Assembly: GCF_010667655.1 (NCBI RefSeq)
Contig: NZ_WHZU01000011.1
Span: 10,311-74,310 of the forward strand
DNA: 64,000 nucleotides
Direction of reading: 5' to 3'
DNA from: Bifidobacterium saimiriisciurei
GTDB lineage: Bacteria > Actinomycetota > Actinomycetes > Actinomycetales > Bifidobacteriaceae
Shown: piece by piece, positions 16,914-27,005 of the stretch
How positions within the stretch are numbered: position 1 is the stretch's first letter
Layout of the letters: each line of letters opens with the position of its first letter
Notes under the pieces: model-generated
Told to the model about the DNA's origin: nothing
Databases searched by the model: none
What the model saw: only the letters and a program-made list of their open reading frames with translations
Translations under genes and position numbers: made by a program

Positions 16914-17932
16914 AGCAGCCTCCTTGAGGTTCGGGCCCAGTCCACGGCCTCCCATGCGAGCAGCAGCGTCAGCAGCATCGCGAACGGCCACACCAGGGGA
17001 ACGACACGTTCACGGTCCTGATGCGTGTTCGCCATGCGATAGTCCTTCGACGTCGTGTCCGCGTCCTGCGCGCCGAGCGTCCGACTGGCGTCCACATGCA
17101 CGTATGAGCCGCTCATCTCGTCGGCGATGGCCTTGAGGCTCTTCTCGTCGAGCATCGACACCCCCGGCTGCCTGGTCGTCGGATCGGTGACGAACCGATT
17201 GGCCTGAATGGCGCCGGTGTTGTCGATCTGCGGTATCCTGCCGCCTTTGGCCGAGCCCACACCCACCGTCACGGCGTCGTCGGCATAGGCGCGCAGCGAG
17301 GAGAACGTCCGTCGGGTCTTGGTGCTGGTCTGTTCCCCGTCGGAGATGTAGTAGACCAGCATCGTGTCGTCGGGGTGCTGGTCGTGGGCGCTTTTCATCG
17401 TCGTCAGCAGCGGATCGATGGCCTTGTCGAGGTTCGAGCCGGCCGAGGACGACGTCGGTTCCAGGGTCAGTGCGTCAGCCCAGTTCGTAATGGCCCGCGC
17501 GTCCGGGGTCAGCGGGACGTCGAGCGTTCCGGAGGTGCCGAAGCCGACGGCGGCGAAGCTCGCGTCGGGATACAGCCGGGTGATGTCGGCGACGGCCCTG
17601 CGCGCCGCCTCGATGCGCGTGATCGTCTCCGACGATCCGTAATGGGCGTCGGAGACCGCCATCGATCCGGTGATGTCCACGGCGATGAACACGTCGGTCG
17701 CGTTGACGGCCTTGCTCTGCGTGACCCGTACCGTGCCCGGCGTGACAAGCATGACGGCAATCGTGACCGCGGCAAGCATTCGACGTACGTACGTCGCCTT
17801 CGTGGCATCCACGTGCCGGCGGCCTGCCATCCACATCACATGCCCCACGGCGGCCGCGATGACGAGCACGGCCAGCAGGGGCGAGATGATCCACCCGAAC
17901 ACGGGGGAGAGCGTCAGTCCGTTCAGATTCAT
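16910..17932 (-). CDS. membrane-anchored von Willebrand factor A domain protein (second copy)
   Basis: A 340-residue protein with two N-terminal transmembrane segments (about 13-35 and 52-66), a VWA domain with intact MIDAS start DITGS at residues 86-90 and later D/E positions, and a C-terminal transmembrane helix near residue 315 (PFAMLLTLLLAWEAVDWA). This is the layout of BatA/BatB-type proteins, which work with MoxR ATPases in envelope stress or metal insertion. It overlaps its upstream neighbour by four bases and its downstream neighbour by four bases. The precise partner is unknown. Confidence 0.82.
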   Translation of the reverse strand: MNLNGLTLSPVFGWIISPLLAVLVIAAAVGHVMWMAGRRHVDATKATYVRRMLAAVTIAVMLVTPGTVRVTQSKAVNATDVFIAVDITGSMAVSDAHYGSSETITRIEAARRAVADITRLYPDASFAAVGFGTSGTLDVPLTPDARAITNWADALTLEPTSSSAGSNLDKAIDPLLTTMKSAHDQHPDDTMLVYYISDGEQTSTKTRRTFSSLRAYADDAVTVGVGSAKGGRIPQIDNTGAIQANRFVTDPTTRQPGVSMLDEKSLKAIADEMSGSYVHVDASRTLGAQDADTTSKDYRMANTHQDRERVVPLVWPFAMLLTLLLAWEAVDWARTSRRLL

Positions 17933-19002
17933 CGTTGCAGCCTCCCCGCCGTCAGCAGGAATCCGAGGAACAGCACCACGATGACGGGGAGCCAGTACTG
18001 CGGGGCGTCCACGAGATTCGATTGGTTCCGTTTCTCGTCGTCGGCATGGCGTTGGTTCTCGATGGTCCGCACCAGGGCCGACACCGACGAATCGCCGCCC
18101 TGGGTGAGGAACGTTCCGCCGTGGGATTCGATCTGGCTCTTCATCTCCAGCGTGGTCTGCTCGCCGTTCGTTGAAACCGGTCCCGAATACAGGCCGTCCA
18201 CCACGATTCCCGAACGCTTCGTCAGGTCGAGCGCCTTGCCCAGCTGATACGTCGGCGTGCCGGAAAGCACGTTGTCTGTCGCCAGCACGATGGACGCGTT
18301 GCGGTTCGTGTTCGCGGAACCGCCCGCGGCGGTGAACTCCGGCAGCATGGCGGCGCAGCTGACCAGTCCGTCACCGATGAGCGAGGTCACGTTCTTGCGG
18401 TTCTGCGTGCCCTCGAGCCAATCGGAGACCTGCTGGTACTGCTCGTCGCTCATCTTGTCGATGCTCTCCTGGTCGACCACGCCCTTGAGGATCGTGTTCG
18501 CGTAGGACAGCTGCTTCTCGACCAGGTCGTAGTCGTCGGTCAGCGGGAACACCGTGCGCGACGTCGAGTTAAAGATGCTCAGACCGATGCGCTCCCCCTG
18601 GAAATGCTGGATGAGGTCGAGATACGTGGCGATGACCTCGCGGTCGTACGGCAGCGTGGAGCCGGAGACGTCAAGGCACAGGATGATGTCGCGGGTGGAA
18701 TTGCTGCTGGATTCCGAATCGATGCGCGACGGCCTCGCCGCCAGCGTGACGGCGGCGATCAGGCCCAGCGTCAGCAACGTCACGGCGACGCGGTTGAGCA
18801 GCCGCCATCGTCGCCACTGCGCGGCGACGTATTCGGTCTCCATGTCATCGTCGAGGTTCCACACCTGCGCATCGGCGTCGCCGCCATCACGGCGCGGGGC
18901 GTCGCGACGGGCAAGCCCCAGGAGGAGCAGTGCGCCCACCGCCATGACGACGAGGCCGATCAGGACCCACGGCCACTGGAACGTTATCCATGATGACGTC
19001 AT
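17929..19002 (-). CDS. membrane-anchored von Willebrand factor A domain protein (first copy)
   Basis: A 357-residue protein. Transmembrane helices lie at about 10-32 and 70-90, followed by a VWA domain with MIDAS DVSGS at residues 111-115 and a C-terminal transmembrane helix (YWLPVIVVLFLGFLLTAG). It is paralogous in layout to the next gene but the sequences are clearly diverged. I chose the ATG at 19002, which overlaps the upstream stop as ATGA. The protein probably forms an assembly with the second VWA protein under the control of the MoxR ATPase encoded at the head of the operon. Confidence 0.82.
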   Translation of the reverse strand: MTSSWITFQWPWVLIGLVVMAVGALLLLGLARRDAPRRDGGDADAQVWNLDDDMETEYVAAQWRRWRLLNRVAVTLLTLGLIAAVTLAARPSRIDSESSSNSTRDIILCLDVSGSTLPYDREVIATYLDLIQHFQGERIGLSIFNSTSRTVFPLTDDYDLVEKQLSYANTILKGVVDQESIDKMSDEQYQQVSDWLEGTQNRKNVTSLIGDGLVSCAAMLPEFTAAGGSANTNRNASIVLATDNVLSGTPTYQLGKALDLTKRSGIVVDGLYSGPVSTNGEQTTLEMKSQIESHGGTFLTQGGDSSVSALVRTIENQRHADDEKRNQSNLVDAPQYWLPVIVVLFLGFLLTAGRLQR

Positions 19003-19526
19003 GCGCGCCACCTTTCCACAAGCCTGGCGACCCATCCGGCGGCATCGTCGACCGACGCGTCCGCATGGACGTGGGTGAACGGTCCGGCGAATTCCGGCGG
19101 ATACAGCGCCGAGATGGTCTGACGCAGCAGGTCGAGACCCTGGCCGTTGCCGCGGGAGCGCGGCAACGTGCGCAGTTCCGCAAGCGTATGGCTGGTGACG
19201 TCCCTGCCAAGACGGGACGACGCGAACCGGCGCGCGATGCCGGCCAGCTCACTGAATGCATCGTCCTCGTCGATCGCACCGGCATGGAAGCGGTCGCGGA
19301 CGTCGTTAATCAGGCGCAGCCATTCGTCGTTTCCCGTCGACCGACGGTGCACGCCGCCCGGCGCGGGCGCGACGCGGCGCGGGCGGCCCAGCAGCGCCAC
19401 CACGATGCACAGCAGCACCGCCACGACCGCCAACGCCACGGCCGCGACGACGAAGGGCCTGACATCCGTCGGACTCACCGGCGCGAACTTCTGCGCCGCG
19501 AGCGTCAACGAACCAAGTCGAGACAT
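18999..19526 (-). CDS. single-pass membrane protein of the MoxR operon
   Basis: A 175-residue protein with one strongly hydrophobic helix (VVAAVALAVVAVLLCIVVALLG, about residues 25-46) followed by a helical cytoplasmic domain containing WLRLINDVRDRF and a conserved-looking ELAGIARRFASSRLG. Position and architecture match the small DUF4381-like proteins found between DUF58 and VWA genes in MoxR operons, but this assignment rests mainly on context. AGGAGG precedes both the ATG at 19526 and the GTG at 19529; either start overlaps the DUF58 stop. Confidence 0.72.
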   Translation of the reverse strand: MSRLGSLTLAAQKFAPVSPTDVRPFVVAAVALAVVAVLLCIVVALLGRPRRVAPAPGGVHRRSTGNDEWLRLINDVRDRFHAGAIDEDDAFSELAGIARRFASSRLGRDVTSHTLAELRTLPRSRGNGQGLDLLRQTISALYPPEFAGPFTHVHADASVDDAAGWVARLVERWRA

Positions 19527-20500
19527 CACGACAATCCTCCTGACGTATCCATGGCCGTCACGTCGCCGGCGCCCGCGGGCGGTGCCTGACGGAACCCGCC
19601 CCGCGCCAACGTCGTGGAGACGAGGGACACGAACTCATCGAACATGGCGTCGCTCGAGGCGCCGCGTATCATCGTCGAACCGTTTTTCACGACCTCGCGT
19701 GCGGCGGCCGCGGCCTGGAACTCGCGATGGACGTCCACGCTGGACGCGACCTTCCGCGTCCTCATGAACGCGGGAACGCGGCGGCCGTCACGCGCATCGA
19801 CGACATGGTCGAAGCGGTCGGTAAAGGCGAACGGGTTGATGGTCGACACATTCACCGTGATGATGGGATGGGTCTGCGCCAGCGTCCGCAGCCTGCGGGC
19901 GCGCTCACCGGTCCACACGGCCTCGTCCGTGGCCAGCACTACCAGCGACCGGCGGTTGCGTATCCGGCCCGCATAGTCGATAAGCGCATCGAAATTACGG
20001 GGACGAACGAAATCGCGGTCGAGCAGACCGTCGAACACATGCTCGAACTTGGCGAAACCGCCATTGAACGGCACCCGCGTGATATGCGAGTCGTCGCCAA
20101 GCACGATGGACAGGTCGTCGCTGCGTCGCAGCGACAGCATGGCGAACATGCGCAGCGCGTTGGCGGCCACGTCGATGGCACGCTCCCCGCTCGGACACGC
20201 GCCCGTCATCTCCCGGCCGACGTCGAGCAGCAGCCAGACGTTGCCATTGCTTTCCCGCTCCTTGTCGATGATCATCGGACGGCCTGCGCGGGCGCTCGCC
20301 TTCCAATCGATGAGGCGGGCCTCCTCGCCGGGCTCGTACGGGCGGATGTCGAGATAGTCGTAGCCGGTTCCCCGCCGGGCCGCAGGATGCTCGCCCTCCA
20401 GCACGCCCAGCGCCTTGATGACGGTGGGCAGGCTGAGCCGGGTCCCCAGCGATTCGATCTTGCGACGAATCGGGTCGCCTGACCTGGGCGGTGCGATCAT
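19526..20500 (-). CDS. DUF58 domain-containing protein
   Basis: A 324-residue soluble protein with the DUF58 signature YLDIRPYEPGEEARLIDWKASARAG (about residues 49-73), followed by a VWA-like fold (VWLLLDVGREMTG). DUF58 proteins are almost always encoded beside MoxR ATPases, as here. The biochemical role is unknown; they are thought to act as adaptors between the ATPase and membrane VWA proteins. The start overlaps the moxR stop by four bases (ATGA). The C-terminal 40 residues are less conserved. Confidence 0.87.
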   Translation of the reverse strand: MIAPPRSGDPIRRKIESLGTRLSLPTVIKALGVLEGEHPAARRGTGYDYLDIRPYEPGEEARLIDWKASARAGRPMIIDKERESNGNVWLLLDVGREMTGACPSGERAIDVAANALRMFAMLSLRRSDDLSIVLGDDSHITRVPFNGGFAKFEHVFDGLLDRDFVRPRNFDALIDYAGRIRNRRSLVVLATDEAVWTGERARRLRTLAQTHPIITVNVSTINPFAFTDRFDHVVDARDGRRVPAFMRTRKVASSVDVHREFQAAAAAREVVKNGSTMIRGASSDAMFDEFVSLVSTTLARGGFRQAPPAGAGDVTAMDTSGGLS

Positions 20501-21564
20501 GGTACGGGAACCGCCTCAAGCATCGAGTCGATGACCTGATCGGCGTTCACGCCCTCGGCCAGCGCCTCGAACGTTAGCAGTATGCGGTGGCGGAACACCT
20601 CGTGCGCGAATACCTTGATGTCCTCCGGCACCACATAGTCGCGGCCCGACATCAGGGCGTGGGCCTGGCCGATGCGCACCAGCGCGATGGATGCACGGGG
20701 GCTGGCGCCAAGGCGGACCAGACTGGACAGGCCCTTGATGGGACGGGGACCGCCGCCGCGGCTGGTCTGCGCAAGCTCGACGGCGTACTTCATGATCGGC
20801 TGGGACACATGGACCCTGCGGGCGCTCGCACGCAGGAACTCCACGTCGGCGATGGAGATCGCCGTGGGGTCGACCATGACGTCCTGCTGGTCGGTGCCGC
20901 GGCGGGTGAGCAGGTCCAGCATGGCGATCTCGTCGTCCTCGGTGGGGTAGGACAGCACCGTCTTCATGTAGAAGCGGTCCATCTGGGCCTCGGGCAGGTT
21001 GTAGGTGCCCTCCTCCTCGATGGGGTTCTGCGTGGCGATGACCATGAACGGCCTCGGCAGGAGGATGCGCTCGCCGCCGATGGTGGTGGCGCCTTCGGCC
21101 ATGGCCTCGAGCATGGCCGACTGGGTCTTGGCCGAGGAACGGTTGATTTCGTCGAGCAGCACGAGGTTGGCGTGGATCGGGCCGATCTGCGTGCTCATCT
21201 TCTGGGTGGAGAAGTCGAAGATCTGCGTGCCCACCAGATCGGAGGGCATGAGGTCGGGCGTGCACTGGATGCGCTTGAACGTGCCCGAGACGGAGGTGGC
21301 CAGAATCTGCGCGGCCGTGGTCTTCGCCAGGCCGGGGACGGATTCGATGAGCATGTGCCCGCCGGCGACCAGGGTGACGATCAGGGATTCGCGCAGCGTC
21401 TCCTGGGCCACGAGGCCCTGGGTGAAGTGCTGGCGGATGCGGTTGGTCAGGTCCTGCACGTGCTGCAGGTCGTCGCGCGAAACCGTGCCGCCGCCCGGCG
21501 TCGTGATCGGGGTCATCGGCAGGTCGGCCGGTTGCTGTGAAGGTCGGGGTGGGAATAAAGCCAT
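20497..21564 (-). CDS. MoxR-family AAA+ ATPase
   Basis: Chaperone-like AAA+ ATPase heading a six-gene minus-strand operon. The 355-residue product has Walker A ESVPGLAKTT, Walker B LVLLDEINRSSAKTQSAMLEAM, sensor-1 FMVIATQNPIEEEGTYNLPEAQMDRF, and the C-terminal lid with RASIALVRIGQAHALMSGRDYV, all typical MoxR. MoxR ATPases with VWA partners typically mature or activate other protein complexes. Start codon is uncertain: ATG at 21564 is used; a GTG at 21573 and an ATG at 21516 are alternatives, none with a strong ribosome-binding site. Confidence 0.92.
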   Translation of the reverse strand: MALFPPRPSQQPADLPMTPITTPGGGTVSRDDLQHVQDLTNRIRQHFTQGLVAQETLRESLIVTLVAGGHMLIESVPGLAKTTAAQILATSVSGTFKRIQCTPDLMPSDLVGTQIFDFSTQKMSTQIGPIHANLVLLDEINRSSAKTQSAMLEAMAEGATTIGGERILLPRPFMVIATQNPIEEEGTYNLPEAQMDRFYMKTVLSYPTEDDEIAMLDLLTRRGTDQQDVMVDPTAISIADVEFLRASARRVHVSQPIMKYAVELAQTSRGGGPRPIKGLSSLVRLGASPRASIALVRIGQAHALMSGRDYVVPEDIKVFAHEVFRHRILLTFEALAEGVNADQVIDSMLEAVPVP

Positions 21565-21689
21565 GCAGTCCACTGTAACGTGCCGCGTGACTTTTCACAT
21601 GGCATAAGCGTGCGGCGAACCCGGGGCCCGCCCCCGTCCGCATCCGACGCTGTGGACTGCCGTCATGTCCGTGGCCGCGACGGGGACGG

Positions 21690-22397
21690 TTATGCCCCGG
21701 CGGCGGGCAGCGACCAGTCCACGGGTTCGGCCCCCATGGAGACCAATGCCTCGTTGGCTCGGGAGAACGGCTTGGATCCGAAGAATCCGTATCGCGCCGA
21801 CAGCGGGCTCGGATGCGGCGACTTGATGATGACGGCGTGCTTCAGCAGAGGTTCGAGCGTCTGCGCCTGACGTCCCCACAGAATCGCGACCAGCGGTCGG
21901 AGATTGCCCTCGTCGTCGGTGCGGGAGTCCAGGGCTTGGATGGCGGCGTCGGTGACCTGTTCCCAGCCCTTGCCGCGGTGGCTGGCGGGCTTGCCGACCT
22001 GCACGGTGAGGCACCTGTTGAGCAGCATGACGCCGCGCTGCGTCCAGGGGGTCAGGTCGCCGTTCGCCGGCCGGGGCACATGGACGTCGTCCATCAGCTC
22101 CGTGTAGATGTTGCGCAGGCTTCCCGGAATCGGGCTGACCCTGGGGTCGACCGAAAAGCTCAGTCCCACGGGATGCCCCGGGGTGGGGTATGGGTCCTGG
22201 CCCACGATGAGCACCTTGATGGAATCGAAGGGAATGGTGAACGCGCGCAGGATGTTGTGGCTCGCCGGCAGATACCGGCGTCCCTGCGCCAGCTCGCCGC
22301 GCAGGAAATCCCCCATGGCGTGGACCTGCGGCTCCACGTCGGCAAGTGCATGGGCCCAGCCGGTTTCGACGAGCTCGTCGAGATTCTTGATCGTCAT
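21690..22397 (-). CDS. ung: uracil-DNA glycosylase
   Basis: Base-excision-repair enzyme that removes uracil from DNA. The 235-residue family-1 UDG shows the water-activating loop [18 protein letters not shown] (Asp68) and the C-terminal HPSPLSA loop with the catalytic histidine. [14 protein letters not shown] is a normal family-1 start; the frame is open further upstream but the extra sequence overlaps the divergent LytR_C gene leader. It is a single gene, divergent from the neighbour to the right and convergent with nothing. Confidence 0.96.
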   Translation of the reverse strand: MTIKNLDELVETGWAHALADVEPQVHAMGDFLRGELAQGRRYLPASHNILRAFTIPFDSIKVLIVGQDPYPTPGHPVGLSFSVDPRVSPIPGSLRNIYTELMDDVHVPRPANGDLTPWTQRGVMLLNRCLTVQVGKPASHRGKGWEQVTDAAIQALDSRTDDEGNLRPLVAILWGRQAQTLEPLLKHAVIIKSPHPSPLSARYGFFGSKPFSRANEALVSMGAEPVDWSLPAAGA

Positions 22398-22546
22398 GGA
22401 CCCCACTGTAGGACATGCCCGCCGATATCGGACGTCCCTTGAACTACGATGGGGACAGACATACATCCGACGGGGGATTCGACCATGGCGCTGGTACACT
22501 GTGGTTGTTGAAACGAGCGGTTGTCGCAGATGCAAGAGGAGTTCGC

Positions 22547-23206
22547 ATGTCCGATAAGCAACACGGTGTCTATCCGGCCGATGAGTTCGACAATCCCTCG
22601 CAGGGGCCGGTCGGTCTTCACCGCGGGCCCCGCAGTCTTGCGTCCCGTGCGCTGCCGTATGTGATCGTGCTGCTGGTCGCCGCGGCGCTGGCGTTCGGGG
22701 TCTTCGCGTGGCTCTCCCACGCCAACTCCGGCTCGTCGTCGGAGGCGTCGCAGAGCACGTCGACGTCCGTCTCCTCCGCGGCGTCGTCCAAGTCGTCCAA
22801 GTCGGCGTCCGCGAAGACGTCCACGAAGTCCGCCACCAAGGCGGCGACGACGGCGAGCCAGACGCCGACCGCCACCGAGACGGCCACGCCCACGGCGACG
22901 CCGAGCACGACGACCCCGACCCCCACGGCGACCGTGAACAAGTCCACGTCCGTCACCGTGTACAACGGCACCCGCCGCTCCGGTCTGGCGGCGTCGAGCG
23001 CCACGACCCTGCGCAACGCCGGCTACGCGTCGGTCTCGGCGCGGAACCCCAGCAACCGCAATACGTTGCCGTCGACAAGCACCGTGTGGTATTCCTCCGC
23101 CGACGACGAGGCCACGGCCCGGGACATCGCATCCCAGCTCGGCATCTCCCAGGTGGCCCGGGTCGATGGCCTTGGCACCGGAGTCGCCGTCGTCCTCATG
23201 CAGTGA
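22547..23206 (+). CDS. membrane-anchored LytR C-terminal domain protein
   Basis: A 219-residue protein. A short cytoplasmic N terminus is followed by one transmembrane helix ([23 protein letters not shown], about 34-56), an 80-residue Ser/Thr/Lys/Pro-rich spacer that probably spans the wall, and a LytR_C-type domain ([25 protein letters not shown] to the end). Such domains occur on LytR-CpsA-Psr wall-polymer ligases but the catalytic LCP domain is absent. A wall-associated role is inferred. AAGAGGAG precedes the ATG at 22547. The spacer is repetitive (T-P-T-A-T) and may vary in length between strains. Confidence 0.82.
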   Translation: MSDKQHGVYPADEFDNPSQGPVGLHRGPRSLASRALPYVIVLLVAAALAFGVFAWLSHANSGSSSEASQSTSTSVSSAASSKSSKSASAKTSTKSATKAATTASQTPTATETATPTATPSTTTPTPTATVNKSTSVTVYNGTRRSGLAASSATTLRNAGYASVSARNPSNRNTLPSTSTVWYSSADDEATARDIASQLGISQVARVDGLGTGVAVVLMQ

Positions 23207-23326
23207 CGTCCCCATGCGGTGAAGAGAGGTCCCGGACCCGTCCCGAACGCCGCTTTCGCGCGGTTCGTCAGGGATGATGTAACGAAAATTAACCTTTGCG
23301 ATTATCGGATACGGGCGATGACGGCC

Positions 23327-23332
23327 TAGAAT
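23327..23332 (+). promoter_or_regulatory. possible -10 box of cold-shock gene
   Basis: TAGAAT about 105 bp before the csp start could be a -10 element in the 229-bp leader (23207-23435). No good -35 is spaced correctly, so this is tentative. A long leader is normal for cold-shock genes, whose mRNA structure responds to temperature. Confidence 0.3.
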
Positions 23333-23435
23333 GGGTAGCTAGCGCGCGGCGAAGTGCGCGACCGTCGAACTCCATGATGTGCGGTTTTGTCATGCGTGGG
23401 GCGGTGTTGGTACAGCTACTATAAGGGAAGTTGTT

Positions 23436-23639
23436 ATGGCAACGGGTACGGTAAAGTTCTTCAACGCGACCAAGGGGTATGGTTTCATCACTCCCGAGGA
23501 AGGCGGAGAAGACGTTTTCGTTCATTATTCGGCAATCAACGCTCAAGGGTATCGAACCCTGGATGAGGGGGACAAGGTCGAATACGAAGCGGAGAAGGGA
23601 CCGAAGGGGATGCAGGCCACCAAGGTGACCAAACTCTGA
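23436..23639 (+). CDS. cspA: cold-shock protein (CspA family)
   Basis: Single-stranded nucleic-acid chaperone of 67 residues. It starts [18 protein letters not shown], with RNP1 (KGYGFI) and RNP2 (VFVHYS), and ends [11 protein letters not shown], the standard CspA length and composition. GGGAAG lies before the ATG at 23436; an upstream in-frame ATG at 23379 would add a non-homologous tail. The gene is monocistronic and followed by a strong terminator. Confidence 0.96.
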   Translation: MATGTVKFFNATKGYGFITPEEGGEDVFVHYSAINAQGYRTLDEGDKVEYEAEKGPKGMQATKVTKL

Positions 23640-23658
23640 ACGGTTCCATGATGTAGTG

Positions 23659-23700
23659 GCCCCGATGCGCGGTGTGGTGTGAGGCGCGTCGGGGCTTTTT
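23659..23700 (+). terminator. Rho-independent terminator of cspA
   Basis: A 12-bp stem (23659-23670 with 23684-23695, one G-T pair) is followed by TTTTT, twenty bases past the csp stop. Confidence 0.92.
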
Positions 23701-23744
23701 CATGCCTTTTTCACGCATTCCGCGCGTATTCGCTCGGCGAACAG

Positions 23745-23771
23745 TTGGCACTCTGCCTCCGAGAGTGCTAA
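23745..23771 (+). promoter_or_regulatory. CIRCE operator 1 (HrcA site)
   Basis: TTGGCACTC-N9-GAGTGCTAA matches the CIRCE consensus (TTAGCACTC-N9-GAGTGCTAA) with one mismatch in the left arm. It is the expected HrcA repressor site for groEL. Confidence 0.93.
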
Positions 23772-23779
23772 TCTCGCAG

Positions 23780-23806
23780 TTAGCACTCGAAGCGTGAGAG
23801 TGATAA
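23780..23806 (+). promoter_or_regulatory. CIRCE operator 2 (HrcA site)
   Basis: TTAGCACTC-N9-GAGTGATAA matches CIRCE with one mismatch in the right arm. It lies nine bases after the first operator, centre-to-centre 35 bp, giving a tandem HrcA control region about 80 bp before groEL. Confidence 0.93.
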
Positions 23807-23850
23807 CGCGGCAGCTGACGGCCGGGTTCCTCGCGATCCGTGGACGGTGA

Positions 23851-25503
<1,653 letters not shown>

Positions 25504-25574
25504 TCGGCGGATGAACCCCGAGCAGGACATCGCCGATAGTGCTCGTATGCACTGACCGGTTCTGAACCGGTGAA

Positions 25575-25606
25575 GGGCTCCGACCCGTATGGGTCGGAGC
25601 CCTTTT
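25575..25606 (+). terminator. Rho-independent terminator of groEL
   Basis: A perfect 12-bp stem (25575-25586 with 25591-25602) with a four-base loop is followed by TTTT. Confidence 0.94.
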
Positions 25607-25698
25607 CGTATTTCGTCGTATATCGCACGATGCTTCACATGGAATTGCGTATGGAATCCGGTGACGGGCCCCGATTGCGGGGGATTGCGGGGCCTCCG

Positions 25699-25989
25699 TC
25701 AGCCGGCGAACAGTCTCGCCGCCTGGGCCTCGGCGTCGGAATAGACCGTGGACGCCTGGGCCAGGGCGTTCTGGATGGACTCCAGCGAGGCCTCCATCTG
25801 CTGCTGGGCTCCCCGCCACTGCGCGGCAACCGACGCGAACTGCGATGACGCGCCTCCCGTCCATACGCTCTGCAGCTGGTTGAGATTGGCGTACATGCCG
25901 TTCACGGCCTCCCGTATCTGGCTGATGGAGGCGGAGACGGCGGCGCTTGACGACTGTATCTGTTCGGAATCCACTTGGTATTGCGGCAT
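25699..25989 (-). CDS. WXG100-family type VII secretion target
   Basis: A 96-residue ESAT-6-like helical hairpin. The W-x-G turn is Trp43-Thr44-Gly45 (QSVWTGGASSQF), and the C-terminal helix carries the export motif YxxxE at Tyr83 to Glu87. There is no signal peptide or transmembrane segment, and length matches the family name. AAAGGAA precedes the ATG at 25989. WXG100 proteins are exported as dimers through ESX/Ess machinery; no FtsK-like EccC or other core component lies in this window, so the cognate apparatus, if any, must be elsewhere. The gene is divergent from the TPM-domain gene. Confidence 0.92.
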   Translation of the reverse strand: MPQYQVDSEQIQSSSAAVSASISQIREAVNGMYANLNQLQSVWTGGASSQFASVAAQWRGAQQQMEASLESIQNALAQASTVYSDAEAQAARLFAG

Positions 25990-26066
25990 GGGCGTTCCTT
26001 TCGCTGGTAGGGTGATGTCGTGGTCCACGGTTTCCGCGCTATCGCGGAGCCGTTACAGTTGAGGGT

Positions 26067-27002
26067 ATGGAAAGCAATCAGATGGAGCCAAGTGTTATGG
26101 GGAATGTTGACGGACGGGGCACCCTCGCGAGGAGAATGTGGATGAATGCGGCCCACGCCGCGCGGGTGTGGATGCTCGTGGCGTCGCTCATCATCGCGGC
26201 CATGGCCGGCGGGGCCGCGGTCCCTGCCGGTTATGCCGCCGACTCGTCGTCCACGCCGTCGGCGTCCGCCACGTCGTCCGGCTCCTCGTCTTCATCGTCC
26301 TCGTCCTCGGGCGATGCGGTGACCGTCACCGATAACATCACCGACACCGAGAACCTGCTCGGCGACAATCTCGGCAAGGTCTCCGATGCCCTTGACCGGG
26401 TGAAGAAGGAGGACGGCGTCACCGTCAAACTCATGTTCCTGCCGAAGTTCGTGGAAGGCAAGGACCCGAACGAATGGGCCAAGGAGGTGCTCAAGGCCAC
26501 GAATCCCGCGCCGAACACGGTGCTGCTGGCCGTCGCCTCCGAGGACGGCAACCTCGTCGTGGCGGTCTCGGCCAATTCCGACGACTGGCTGAGCAGCAAG
26601 GAGTCGGTCGACTCGCTGTCGAAGGCCGCATGGGCGCCGCTGAACGAGGACACTCCCGACTGGTCCGGCTCGGCGATTGCGCTGGCCACGCAGATATCCG
26701 CATTGAAGAAGTCGTCCTCGTCTTCGCGGTTCAGCACCGTGGGCATCATCGTCTTCGTGATTGCGCTCGTGGCGCTTGCCGCGGCCGCCACGGCGTTCGT
26801 CGTCATCCACCGTCGCCGCAAGGCGCGGGTCGACAGGCAGCTCGCCCGTCGAGAGCGTCGTCGCTCCGCGCGCCGCAATGCGGGTCCGGCAAATGATCCG
26901 GCCAACGGTTCGGCCGGCGGTCCCGATGCCACCTCGTCCAATGATTCAACGAACGATTCAGCGGACATTCAGGAAACATCCAGTACCGAGGGTCATGCTT
27001 AA
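26067..27002 (+). CDS. secreted/membrane TPM-domain protein
   Basis: A 311-residue protein. It has an N-terminal signal or anchor (VWMLVASLIIAAMAGGAAVPAGYAAD, about 34-59), a serine-rich linker, then a TPM (YgcG-like) domain of about residues 84-210 (VTDNITDTENLLGDNLGKVSDALDRV; NTVLLAVASEDGNLVVAVS). A transmembrane helix follows at about 222-245 (TVGIIVFVIALVALAAAATAFVVI), and then a basic/acidic cytoplasmic tail. TPM domains occur in envelope proteins linked to photosystem repair in plants, and their bacterial role is unclear. Start may be any of several ATGs (26067, 26082 or 26097); 26067 is used. Three bases separate it from the response-regulator gene. Confidence 0.8.
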   Translation: MESNQMEPSVMGNVDGRGTLARRMWMNAAHAARVWMLVASLIIAAMAGGAAVPAGYAADSSSTPSASATSSGSSSSSSSSSGDAVTVTDNITDTENLLGDNLGKVSDALDRVKKEDGVTVKLMFLPKFVEGKDPNEWAKEVLKATNPAPNTVLLAVASEDGNLVVAVSANSDDWLSSKESVDSLSKAAWAPLNEDTPDWSGSAIALATQISALKKSSSSSRFSTVGIIVFVIALVALAAAATAFVVIHRRRKARVDRQLARRERRRSARRNAGPANDPANGSAGGPDATSSNDSTNDSADIQETSSTEGHA

Positions 27003-27005
27003 ACC

